Shown: positions 1 to 7,976 of the stretch, in pieces | Numbering within the stretch: position 1 is the stretch's first letter | Layout: every line of letters begins with the position of its first letter | NCBI GenBank assembly: GCA_964399625.1 | Contig: CAYNSB010000019.1 | Coordinates: forward strand, 1 to 58,284 | Reading direction: 5' to 3' | From: CAYNSB01 sp964399625 | Lineage (GTDB): Bacteria; Planctomycetota; Phycisphaerae; Phycisphaerales; UBA1924 | Length of the DNA stretch: 58,284 nt | Program-made: the position numbers and the translations under genes | Notes under the pieces: model-generated | What the model saw: only the letters and a program-made list of their open reading frames with translations | Database searches by the model: none | What the model was told of the DNA's origin: nothing

Positions 1-975
1 TGCTTCGAGCAGATCAAGGGCTTCAGCGAGTACGGATTCCCCGAGTCCCACGCCGCGAGCTTCGCCCTGCTGGTCTACGTGTCCTCATGGCTCAAGCACC
101 ACTATCCCGCGGCGTTCGCCGCGGCGCTCATCAACAGCCAACCGATGGGGTTCTACGCCCCGGCCCAGATCGTTCGCGATGCCAAGGAGCACGGCGTCGC
201 CGTCCGCCCTATCGACGTCAACCACAGCGACTGGGATTGCACCCTCGAAGAGGCCGGCTCGGTGCTGCGCCTGGGGATGAGGCTGACCAAGGGGCTGGGC
301 GAGCACGATGCTCGCGGCCTCGTCAACGCGCGCCCCGTGGGCGGGTTCGTCTCGATCGAGGATGCCCGACGCCGCACGGGGGTCCGGACCGCGGCGCTGC
401 GGGCGCTGGCGCGGGCCGACGCGTTCGGCTCGCTCGGGCTCGATCGCCAGGGCGCCCTATGGGCGATCCAGTCGCTCGATGATGCCAGGTCGCCCTTGTT
501 CGAGGAGGCCGCGTGGAGCGAGGACGCCGCCACGCTCCCCGACATCCCGCCCGTGGTGCGCGTGCGCCACGACTATGCGGCGACGGGCCTCTCGCTCAAG
601 GCGCATCCCGTGTCGTTCCTCCGCGATCATCTCGCCGCACTGAAGATCACGCCCGCACGCGCGCTCGCCGATCAGCAGCGGTACCCGCACGGCAAGCGCG
701 TTGCGGTCGCGGGGCTCGTGCTGGTCCGCCAGCGCCCGGGCACGGCGTCGGGCATCGTGTTCTTCACCATCGAGGACGAGACGGGCATCGCCAACCTGAT
801 CGTCCGCCCGGAGGTGTTCGAGCGGTACCGCACCGCGGGCAAGCACAGCACGATCCTGGGGGCCTGGGGACGCGTCGAACGCCAGGGGGAGGTCGTGCAT
901 GTCCAGACCCTTCGCCTGGCCTCTCTCGACGCCCTGGGCGATGGGCTGACCGCCCGCTCGCGCGATTTCCATTGA
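1..975 (+). CDS. dnaE2: Error-prone DNA polymerase III alpha subunit, C-terminal part
   Basis: Partial gene: the frame is open from base 1 and the start lies left of the window. The visible 324 residues begin with GFSEYGFPESHAASFALLVY, a stretch typical of the DnaE2 branch of C-family polymerases, followed by NSQPMGFYAPAQIVRDA. An OB-fold follows around residues 230-310 (VAVAGLVLVRQRPGTASGIV, then FFTIEDETGIANLIV), and the protein ends in SRDFH, a common DnaE2 end. DnaE2 performs translesion synthesis with ImuA/ImuB in the SOS-induced mutasome (family knowledge); those partners would be upstream, out of view. The identification is firm, but the catalytic palm lies outside the window. Confidence 0.93.
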   Translation, partial: CFEQIKGFSEYGFPESHAASFALLVYVSSWLKHHYPAAFAAALINSQPMGFYAPAQIVRDAKEHGVAVRPIDVNHSDWDCTLEEAGSVLRLGMRLTKGLGEHDARGLVNARPVGGFVSIEDARRRTGVRTAALRALARADAFGSLGLDRQGALWAIQSLDDARSPLFEEAAWSEDAATLPDIPPVVRVRHDYAATGLSLKAHPVSFLRDHLAALKITPARALADQQRYPHGKRVAVAGLVLVRQRPGTASGIVFFTIEDETGIANLIVRPEVFERYRTAGKHSTILGAWGRVERQGEVVHVQTLRLASLDALGDGLTARSRDFH

Positions 976-1079
976 GCCCGCACTGCCGCGCCCACCTCAC
1001 CGGCATCGCGATCGCCGCTCGACGCGAAGCCCAAAATCCAACCTTTGCCTCACGACGTATTCATCCGCATTCCGCGGTC

Positions 1080-1101
1080 GGGCAGAATCGATAATCTGCC
1101 C
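1080..1101. promoter_or_regulatory. Inverted repeat ahead of the lipid cluster
   Basis: Perfect 7-bp arms GGGCAGA and TCTGCCC are separated by eight bases (ATCGATAA). The repeat contains a -10-like GATAAT at 1090-1095. It sits between dnaE2 and the FAD oxidase gene, about 165 bp before the latter's start. There is no T-tract after it, so an operator or promoter element is more likely than a terminator. The role is inferred. Confidence 0.35.
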
Positions 1102-1266
1102 TGCAGTGCCACCCCTGCCCGACGCCCCTCTCAGGAAAGACATGAGCCAGCCCGCACGGAACACGCCGCACACCTGCACCGAGTGTCGGGGCGATGCGCC
1201 ACCCGCATCGCCACCCCCGGCTTCTCGGGGCTGGCCGCGTGGGCTTCAGGCGATTGGGAGCGCGGC

Positions 1267-2520
1267 GTGAAGATCGCGGTCGTTGGTTCGGGCATCAGCG
1301 GCCTGGTCTGCGCGTACCTGCTCGCGCCGGACCACAACGTCACGCTCTACGAGCGCGACGACCGCCTGGGCGGGCACACGCACACCGTCCGCGTGATGCA
1401 CGAGGGACGCGACCTCGCCGTGGACACGGGCTTCATCGTTTTCAATGAGCGGAACTACCCGCACTTCACGCGCCTGCTCGAGCGCCTGGGCGTCGCCTCC
1501 CGCCCCACCACCATGTCGTTCAGCGTCCGCGACGATCGCACGGATTTCGAGTACGGCGGGTCCTCGCTCGGCGGCATCATCGGCCCATGGTCCAACCTGC
1601 TGCGCCCGCGGTGGTGGTCGGTCGTTCGCGGGGTCGCGCGTCTGGGCGAGGTGGGCCGGCACGTCCTCCGCGATGTGGACGATCGCACCACCATCGCGGA
1701 TCTCGCCGCGTCGGGCCGGTTCTCGCCCACCTTCCTGGACGACTACCTCATCCCCATGGCCGCGGCGATCTGGTCCGCCCCGCGGGACCGCCTTCTCGCC
1801 TTCCCCGCGAAGTTCTTCCTTCGCTTCTTCGATAACCACGGCATGCTGAACCTGCGGGAGCGCCCACGCTGGCGCACCGTGCTGGGCGGCTCCCACGCGT
1901 ACATCGAGGCGATGCTCCCCGTGCTGCGCTCGTGCACCAGGACCAAGGACCCCGTGCGCCGTGTGGCACGCAGTGCGGATTCCGTTCTGGTGCAGAGTGA
2001 ATCCGGCGAGGCCCGTTTCGACGAAGTCATCCTTGCGTGCCACGCCGATGAGGCGCTCGTCACTCTCGCGGACGCAACGACCGACGAACGGGAGATTCTC
2101 TCGCGGATGCCGTACCAGCCCAACGACGTGGTGCTGCACACGGACGCATCCCTGCTGCCGCGCCGCAGGCGTTGCTGGGCCGCGTGGAACTATCTTCGCG
2201 CCGAGGACCCGACGTGCCCGCCCAAGGTGACGTACAACATGTCCATGCTCCAGGGGATCCCGACCCGAACGCCTCTGTGCGTGACGCTCAACGCGACGGA
2301 TCGCGTCGATCCCGCCCGCATCCTGCGCCGCTTCACGTACGCGCACCCGCTCTACACGCTCGAGGGAGAGATCGCTCGCTCGCGCTGGAGCCAGATCAGC
2401 GGCTCCAACCGCACCCACTTCTGCGGCGCGTACTGGGGCAACGGATTCCATGAGGACGGCGTCGTGAGCGCCCTGCGCGTCTGCCATCGACTGGGCCTCC
2501 CCAGGGAGACTCTCGCGTGA
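1267..2520 (+). CDS. FAD-dependent amine-oxidase-family protein (COG2907 type)
   Basis: The 417-residue protein opens directly with a Rossmann dinucleotide-binding motif (VVGSGISGLVCAYLL), followed by the second FAD contact YERDDRLGGHTHT. This matches the COG2907 group of FAD-dependent oxidases/desaturases that accompany DUF1365 and cyclopropane-synthase genes. The frame stays open upstream to about 1045, but GTG at 1267 is preferred because GGGAG at 1256-1260 is well spaced and the flavin fold starts immediately. It is the first gene of a five-gene operon; its stop overlaps the next start by four bases. Family knowledge suggests oxidation or desaturation of a membrane fatty acyl chain, as in furan fatty acid or photooxidative-stress gene sets. 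The exact substrate cannot be read from the sequence. Confidence 0.85.
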   Translation: MKIAVVGSGISGLVCAYLLAPDHNVTLYERDDRLGGHTHTVRVMHEGRDLAVDTGFIVFNERNYPHFTRLLERLGVASRPTTMSFSVRDDRTDFEYGGSSLGGIIGPWSNLLRPRWWSVVRGVARLGEVGRHVLRDVDDRTTIADLAASGRFSPTFLDDYLIPMAAAIWSAPRDRLLAFPAKFFLRFFDNHGMLNLRERPRWRTVLGGSHAYIEAMLPVLRSCTRTKDPVRRVARSADSVLVQSESGEARFDEVILACHADEALVTLADATTDEREILSRMPYQPNDVVLHTDASLLPRRRRCWAAWNYLRAEDPTCPPKVTYNMSMLQGIPTRTPLCVTLNATDRVDPARILRRFTYAHPLYTLEGEIARSRWSQISGSNRTHFCGAYWGNGFHEDGVVSALRVCHRLGLPRETLA

Positions 2521-3350
2521 CACTCGCGAGCGCCATCTACACCGGGCATGTGCGCCATCGCCGGCGCGAGCCCGCGCACGCGTTCACCTTCCCGCTCTTC
2601 ATGATGTACCTCGATCTGGGAGAGCTCGATCGCGTGCTGTCGCTGACGCGCCTGTGGGGGCGCTCCCGTCTTTGCCCGGCTCGCTTCCGCCGCGAGGACT
2701 ACCTCGCCCCGCACGATCTCCCGCTCGACGAGGCGGTTCGCGGGCTCGTCGCTCAGCGCCTGGGGCGCCGCCCCGAGGGCCCGATCCGCATGCTCACGCA
2801 CCTGCGGTACTTTGGGCACATCTTCAACCCGGTCACGTTCTACTACTGCATGGACGCAGCCCAGCGGGTCGAGGCGATCGTCGCCGAGATTACCAACACG
2901 CCCTGGCGCGAGCGCCACGCCTACGTCCTGGACGCGGCCGCTCTTCACCGGGCGCGCACGCCCGACGCCCGCGTCGCTCGTCCCCGCCCGCTCCGCTGGC
3001 GATTCGGCAAGGAATTCCACGTCTCGCCGTTCATGCCCATGGACCTGGAGTACGACTGGACGTTCACTTTCCCGAGCGAGTCGCTGCTCACGCACATGAC
3101 GCTGCGCGATCGCCGCCCCGCCGCGCCCCGGACCTTCGACGCGACGCTCCGCCTTTCGCGCCGCCCGATCACCGCGGGCTCGCTGCGGCTGCTCCTGCTC
3201 CGCTATCCGTTCATGACGCTCCGAGTCCTGCTGCGCATCCACTTCGAAGCGCTCAGGCTGTGGCTCAAACGCGCCCCCGTGCACCGCCATCCGCGCCGCA
3301 CCCGCACCGCCCCAACCCCTCCAATCGCACTCTCCGAGAGCACCCGATGA
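2517..3350 (+). CDS. DUF1365 family protein
   Basis: The 277-residue protein has the characteristic beginning IYTGHVRHRRREPAHAFTFP and the central segment YFGHIFNPVTFYYC of the DUF1365 family. Basic residues are abundant at the C-terminus. The GTG start shares GTGA with the stop of the FAD oxidase, and the stop shares ATGA with the next gene, so translation is probably coupled. In many proteobacteria and planctomycetes this family lies between a COG2907 oxidase and a cyclopropane-fatty-acid-synthase-like methyltransferase. Its biochemical activity is not established; involvement in making modified membrane fatty acids is inferred from this context. Confidence 0.88.
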   Translation: MTLASAIYTGHVRHRRREPAHAFTFPLFMMYLDLGELDRVLSLTRLWGRSRLCPARFRREDYLAPHDLPLDEAVRGLVAQRLGRRPEGPIRMLTHLRYFGHIFNPVTFYYCMDAAQRVEAIVAEITNTPWRERHAYVLDAAALHRARTPDARVARPRPLRWRFGKEFHVSPFMPMDLEYDWTFTFPSESLLTHMTLRDRRPAAPRTFDATLRLSRRPITAGSLRLLLLRYPFMTLRVLLRIHFEALRLWLKRAPVHRHPRRTRTAPTPPIALSESTR

Positions 3351-4657
3351 CGACGATTCCCGGCACACTCTCCACCCCTTCCATTCGTGATCGAGCGGCC
3401 CGCGCCGCCCGCGCCCCCAGCCCCCTCGAGTCGCTGGGCCGGCGCATCGTGCTCGCCGCGCTCGCACGCCTGTCGAGCGCCGGCGTTCGGTTGATCGATT
3501 CCTCGGGCGCCACGCTGCACGAGCCCAGCGCGAGCGCTCGCCCGATCGCGACGGTGCGCGTCAGCGATCCCTCGTTCTACTCCGCCGTCGCCTTCGCGGG
3601 GGGAGTCGGGGCGGGCGAGGCGTACATGAACGGCGCGTGGCACGCGGACGATCTGCCGCTGCTGATCGAGGCCCTCGCGGCCGATCACGGCGCGCTGGGC
3701 GCACTCGACGGACCCATCGCCCGCTGCCTGTCGCCGCTGGCGCGCCTCGCGTACCTGCTCGATCGCAACACGCGCCGCGGTGCCCGGCGCAACATCGTCG
3801 CCCACTACGACCTGGGCAACGAGTTCTTCTCGCTGTTCCTCGACCCCACGATGACGTACTCGTCCGCGATCTTCGAGCGCGGCGCCGCGACGCTCGAGGA
3901 AGCGCAGATCGAGAAGATCGATCGTGCCTGCCGCTTGCTCGCCCTCCGCCCCTCCGACCACCTGCTGGAGATCGGCACGGGCTGGGGCGCCCTGGCGATG
4001 CACGCCGCGACGAAGTACGGCTGCCGCGTGACCACGACCACGATCTCCGACGAGCAGCATCGCTTCGCGACGGAGCGCATCCGCCGCGCGGGGCTCGCCG
4101 ACCGCATCACGGTGATCCAGACCGACTACCGCGACCTGAGCGGGCAATACGACAAGCTCGTGAGCATCGAGATGATCGAGGCCGTCGGGGCCGAGCGCCT
4201 GGGCGACTATTTCCAGGCGTGCTCTCGCCTGCTCACGCCCTCCGGCGCGGCGCTCATCCAATCCATCGTCATCCGCGACCAGCTCGCGGAGTCGGCCACT
4301 CGTCGCCAGGACTTCCTGAAGAAGTACATCTTCCCTGGGAGTTGCCTGCCCAGCGTCGCGTCGATCATGTCCCACGTCGCGCGCTCGACGGACCTGAGCG
4401 CCTCGCACCTGGAGGACATCGGCCCGCACTACGCCACCACGCTGCGGATGTGGCGCGATGGATTCCTGTCCCGCCTGGGCGACGTGCGCGCCATGGGCTT
4501 CGACGAGCGATTCATCCGCATGTGGGAGTACTACCTCGCGTACTGCGAGGGCACGTTCCGCGCCCGCCGAGCCAGCGCCGTGCAACTGCTCCTCACCAAG
4601 CCCATGTGGCAAGGGCGGCGTGAGCCCTCCATCGCATCCGAGCCCCCATGCCGCTGA
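3347..4657 (+). CDS. Cyclopropane-fatty-acyl-phospholipid synthase family methyltransferase (first copy)
   Basis: The 436-residue SAM-dependent methyltransferase carries HYDLGNEFFSLFLDPTMTYS, a hallmark of the cyclopropane synthase family, and the SAM-binding motif LEIGTGWGALAMHAA. IEMIEAVG and KKYIFPGSCLPS are further family positions. It is full length, with an N-terminal lipid-binding region. The ATG at 3347 overlaps the DUF1365 stop. The family transfers a methyl from SAM to an unsaturated acyl chain on a membrane phospholipid, giving a cyclopropane or methyl-branched product. With a flavin oxidase next door, methyl-branched or furan-type fatty acids are possible (inference). A second family member closes the operon. 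Confidence 0.9.
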   Translation: MTTIPGTLSTPSIRDRAARAARAPSPLESLGRRIVLAALARLSSAGVRLIDSSGATLHEPSASARPIATVRVSDPSFYSAVAFAGGVGAGEAYMNGAWHADDLPLLIEALAADHGALGALDGPIARCLSPLARLAYLLDRNTRRGARRNIVAHYDLGNEFFSLFLDPTMTYSSAIFERGAATLEEAQIEKIDRACRLLALRPSDHLLEIGTGWGALAMHAATKYGCRVTTTTISDEQHRFATERIRRAGLADRITVIQTDYRDLSGQYDKLVSIEMIEAVGAERLGDYFQACSRLLTPSGAALIQSIVIRDQLAESATRRQDFLKKYIFPGSCLPSVASIMSHVARSTDLSASHLEDIGPHYATTLRMWRDGFLSRLGDVRAMGFDERFIRMWEYYLAYCEGTFRARRASAVQLLLTKPMWQGRREPSIASEPPCR

Positions 4658-5469
4658 CGCCGCTCGACCAATCTCTCATCATCGCCGCGGGCTCCGCGCT
4701 CGTGATGTTCGCGCTGTGGGTCGTCCAGCTCCGCACGCGCGACGCGGGCGTGGTGGACGTGGGCTGGGCCGCGTGCCTGGGCGCCAGCGCGGCGTTCTGC
4801 GCCCTGACCGGCGCGGGAGATCCCACGCGTCGCCTCATCATCGGCTCCATCGGCGCGATCTGGGGCGCGCGACTGGCCCTGCACCTGCTGTTCGATCGCG
4901 TGCTCACAGGGCCCGAGGACGGCCGGTACCGCATGATGCGCGAGAAGTTCGGACCGCGCATCGCGCCCGTGCTGCTCGCCTTCTTCCTTGCGCAGGCGCT
5001 CCTGGTTGTGCTGCTGGCCCCGCCATTCATGCTCGCGTCCGCGAACGCTTCCCCTGGCCCAACGCTCACCGACCTGCTCGGGCTCGCGATCTGGATCGTC
5101 GGATTCGCGGGTGAGTCCCTCGCCGACGCCCAGCTCCGCGCCTTCAAGCGTCGCGCGGACTCGCGCGCGCTCGTGTGCGATGTCGGCCTGTGGCGATACT
5201 CGCGCCATCCCAATTACTTCTTTGAATGGTTGATGTGGGTCGCGTACGCGGTGATCGCCGCGCCCGCGGGCTGGCTCGCCTGGGCCTCGCCCGCGCTCAT
5301 CCTCGTGCTGGTGCTCAAGGTGACGGGCATTCCCCCGACCGAGGCCCGCGCCCTTCGCTCGCGACCCGAGGCCTACCGCCGATACCAGCGCACGACCTCC
5401 GCGTTCTTCCCGTGGTTCCCAAGGCCCCGCGCGAACACGCCCCCAGCCCAATCCGGGACAACTCCATGA
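4648..5469 (+). CDS. DUF1295 family integral membrane protein
   Basis: This is a 273-residue polytopic membrane protein with several hydrophobic segments, the first at residues 10-28. The motif RYSRHPNYFFEWLMW marks the steroid 5-alpha-reductase/isoprenylcysteine methyltransferase-like DUF1295 family, which often uses NADPH or SAM on lipidic substrates. Its start lies ten bases inside the preceding methyltransferase gene and its stop overlaps the start of the second methyltransferase, so it is locked into the operon. A reductase step on the modified fatty acid is plausible but inferred only from fold and context. Confidence 0.87.
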   Translation: MPLTPLDQSLIIAAGSALVMFALWVVQLRTRDAGVVDVGWAACLGASAAFCALTGAGDPTRRLIIGSIGAIWGARLALHLLFDRVLTGPEDGRYRMMREKFGPRIAPVLLAFFLAQALLVVLLAPPFMLASANASPGPTLTDLLGLAIWIVGFAGESLADAQLRAFKRRADSRALVCDVGLWRYSRHPNYFFEWLMWVAYAVIAAPAGWLAWASPALILVLVLKVTGIPPTEARALRSRPEAYRRYQRTTSAFFPWFPRPRANTPPAQSGTTP

Positions 5470-6557
5470 CCACCGCCAACACACGCACGCTTGCTCCGCA
5501 CGCGCTCCAGGCTCCCACGGAGCCGCTGCGAGTCCCCACGGCGTGGTACGAGCGGATCCTCGATCGCGGGCTCATCCCCGATCCGCTCCTGCGCGCGGGC
5601 ATCCGTCGCCGCCTGCGGGCGCGCGTCCGCCACGAATCGCGGGGCGGCCCGGACGCCATCTCCGAGCGCTTTCGCGCACTGCTCAACGATCTCTCGGGCT
5701 CGCCCGTCGCGATCCACACGCGCGAGGCGAACGAGCAGCACTACGAGCTGCCGCCGGAGTTCTTCCGTCTGTGCCTGGGACCGCGCCTGAAGTACAGCAG
5801 CGCGTACTGGCCCGCCGGCGTCTCCACGCTTGAGCGGGCCGAGGAGGCGATGCTCGAGCTCACGTGCGAGCGTGCGGGACTCTCCGACGGCACGGACATC
5901 CTCGAGCTCGGGTGCGGGTGGGGCTCGCTCACGCTGTGGATGGCGCAGCGGTACCCCAACGCGCGCATCACCGCCGTCTCCAACTCACGCCCCCAGCGCG
6001 AGTTCATCCTCGCCGAGGCGGCCCGCCGCGGGCTCCGCCCCCCCACCATCGTCACCGCGGATGTCGGCACGCTCGATCTGCAGGCCCGCTTTGATCGCAT
6101 CGTTTCCGTGGAGATGCTCGAGCACATGAAGAACTACCGGGCCCTGCTGGCCCGCATCGCCTCGTGGCTCAGGCCGGACGGGCGCCTCTTCGTCCACATC
6201 TTCACGCACGCCACCCTCGCCTACCACTTCGAGCGCGACGACTGGATCGGGCGTTACTTCTTCACGGGCGGCACCATGCCCTCCGACGACCTGCTGCTCC
6301 ACTTCACCCAGGACCTCCGCGTCCGCGAGCACTGGCGCGTCTCGGGCGAGCATTACGCGCGGACTGCCCGCGCCTGGCTGGACAACCTCGACTCACGCCG
6401 AGGGCCGGCGATGCAGATCCTCCGCGCCCACTACGCCCAGAATGCGGGCGCGTGGCTCCACCGCTGGCGGACGTTCTTCATCGCGTGCGAGGAGCTCTGG
6501 GGCCTCCGCGCCGGGAGCGAGTGGATCGTGTCGCACTATCTCTTCGAGCGCTCCTGA
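5466..6557 (+). CDS. Cyclopropane-fatty-acyl-phospholipid synthase family methyltransferase (second copy)
   Basis: This 363-residue paralogue of the first methyltransferase is clearly diverged. HYELPPEFFRLCLGPRLKYS replaces the usual HYDLGNEFF stretch, and the SAM motif is LELGCGWGSLTLWMA. The shorter N-terminus and SVEMLEHMKNYR resemble the group of cyclopropane-synthase-like proteins that is distinct from CfaA. The ATG overlaps the DUF1295 stop. Two diverged enzymes in one operon suggest successive or alternative methyl transfers rather than redundancy (inference). The gene ends only six bases from the convergent GH16 gene, with no obvious terminator between them. Confidence 0.88.
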   Translation: MTTANTRTLAPHALQAPTEPLRVPTAWYERILDRGLIPDPLLRAGIRRRLRARVRHESRGGPDAISERFRALLNDLSGSPVAIHTREANEQHYELPPEFFRLCLGPRLKYSSAYWPAGVSTLERAEEAMLELTCERAGLSDGTDILELGCGWGSLTLWMAQRYPNARITAVSNSRPQREFILAEAARRGLRPPTIVTADVGTLDLQARFDRIVSVEMLEHMKNYRALLARIASWLRPDGRLFVHIFTHATLAYHFERDDWIGRYFFTGGTMPSDDLLLHFTQDLRVREHWRVSGEHYARTARAWLDNLDSRRGPAMQILRAHYAQNAGAWLHRWRTFFIACEELWGLRAGSEWIVSHYLFERS

Positions 6558-6563
6558 GGCGCG

Positions 6564-7976
6564 TCACGGGCACGACGCGCGGAACGAGCTGAGGAAGCAC
6601 GAGAAGTCCGTCGCCGTCAGCACGGGCGAGCCCGTGCTCCCGTCGCAGTTGGCGTACATGTTCCCGCTGCGGAACGCGCTGAGGAAGCACGAGAAGTCCG
6701 TCGCCGTCAGCACGGGCGCTCCGGTGCTGCCGTCGCAGTTCGCGTAGCAGGGCGCGTTGACGATCAGCGAGGCGTCGTCGAACTGCACGGCCCCCGCGCC
6801 GTTCGCCGCCTGCACGTGCGTCAGCACCATGCGGACGCGCGTCGCCCCGCTCGGCGCGATCGCGTTGATCGCGCTCTGCTTGTAGGTGTTGAGCGGGTCC
6901 GTTGGCAGCAGCGCCGTCGTCGAGTCCGTCCGCAGCAGCGCGTTGGCGGCGTTGTACCACTCCAGGCGCATGCGCCCCGAGTTGCCCGGAGCCATCGCGT
7001 CGGCCGAGCGGTTCAGGGCCCACACGGACGCCGCAACGTTGTCGCCCGCGTTGATCGCGCGATCCTGGTAGAACCCCGATTCGTTGTTGGCCACGCCGTT
7101 GAACAGCCCGTACGCCTTGGCGCAGAACAGCCCCGAGCGCGGCTGAAGGTCCTGCACGAACGCGTTGCCGAACTTGGTCCACGTGCCGAAGGTGTTCGCG
7201 TTCTTGTCGCCGGTCTCGAACGCCGGGTTGTCCAGCGTGTTGGCGGGCTGCCACTGGTACACACGCACATAGTCCACCACGTGGAACTGCGGGAGGACCG
7301 TCGAAGCGTTGGGGAAGCCCGGCCAGTTTCCGCCAACCGCGGTGTTGATGATGATGAACATCGGCTCCTGCGGGATGTTCGTGGTGTCCGTGAAGTACTT
7401 CACGCCGTCCACGAACCAGTCGATCCGATCGGGCCACCATTCGACCGCGAAGATGTGGAAGTCCGCCGTGTAGTCCGGGCCCACGAACGAGCCCCCGTTG
7501 TTGATGGGCGCGGCGGCGGTGCCCCAGTGGTGCGTTCCGTAGATCTTCGTGGGCTGGTGCCCGAGCAGCTCGTGGATGTCGATCTCGGGCGGCCAGGCGT
7601 TGGACGCGGGCAGGAGCCAGAACGCGGGCCAGATGCTCTGCGTGCCGGGCAACTTCGCCCGGTACTCGAATCGCCCGTACTTCTGGGCGAAGCGCCCGGC
7701 GGACTCGATCCGCCCGGAGCTGTACTGCCGCCCGCCGATCGACCGCCGGAGCGAAGTGATCGTCAGCTGCCCGTTGGCGACCGCGACCTGATCGGGCGAG
7801 TAGTACTCCAGCTCGGCGTTGTACGGCCACGCAACGTTCTGCGCGAACCACTTCGTGCCGTCCAGAGCCGTTCCGTCAAACTCGTCGGCCCACGTGAGCT
7901 TCCAGAAGCCCGCGGGCTGGGCGTGCGCGGAGGCGGCAATACCGGCGGCGATCAGGAGTGAGGCTGCGCGTTTCAT
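6564..7976 (-). CDS. Secreted glycoside hydrolase family 16 enzyme with dockerin-like C-terminus
   Basis: The 470-residue protein has a signal peptide (cleavage after about residue 19, AHA/Q). A GH16 catalytic domain occupies about residues 24-260 with the active-site motif EIDIHE (E131, D133, E136); the surrounding GH-x-P-T-K-x-Y-G-T-H-H-W-G context resembles laminarinase/lichenase-type members. A carbohydrate-binding-like beta domain follows (about 265-405). The protein ends in two 30-residue Cys-containing dockerin-like units, one CYANCDGSTGAPVLTATDF and one YANCDGSTGSPVLTATDF. It probably cuts beta-1,3- or mixed-linked glucan outside the cytoplasm; exact specificity is inferred. The start ATG overlaps the GH1 stop (ATGA), making it the last gene of the importer operon. 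Confidence 0.9.
   Translation of the reverse strand: MKRAASLLIAAGIAASAHAQPAGFWKLTWADEFDGTALDGTKWFAQNVAWPYNAELEYYSPDQVAVANGQLTITSLRRSIGGRQYSSGRIESAGRFAQKYGRFEYRAKLPGTQSIWPAFWLLPASNAWPPEIDIHELLGHQPTKIYGTHHWGTAAAPINNGGSFVGPDYTADFHIFAVEWWPDRIDWFVDGVKYFTDTTNIPQEPMFIIINTAVGGNWPGFPNASTVLPQFHVVDYVRVYQWQPANTLDNPAFETGDKNANTFGTWTKFGNAFVQDLQPRSGLFCAKAYGLFNGVANNESGFYQDRAINAGDNVAASVWALNRSADAMAPGNSGRMRLEWYNAANALLRTDSTTALLPTDPLNTYKQSAINAIAPSGATRVRMVLTHVQAANGAGAVQFDDASLIVNAPCYANCDGSTGAPVLTATDFSCFLSAFRSGNMYANCDGSTGSPVLTATDFSCFLSSFRASCP
6579..6747 (-). repeat. 90-bp tandem repeat encoding the two dockerin-like units of the GH16 protein
   Basis: Two units begin at about 6579 and 6669 (period 90 bp, 30 codons). 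About 50 bp at the start of each differ at a single visible base. Each unit encodes YANC...G.P.LTATDFSCFL. The same 30-codon period occurs in the dockerin-bearing genes at 12737 and 45684. Confidence 0.85.
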
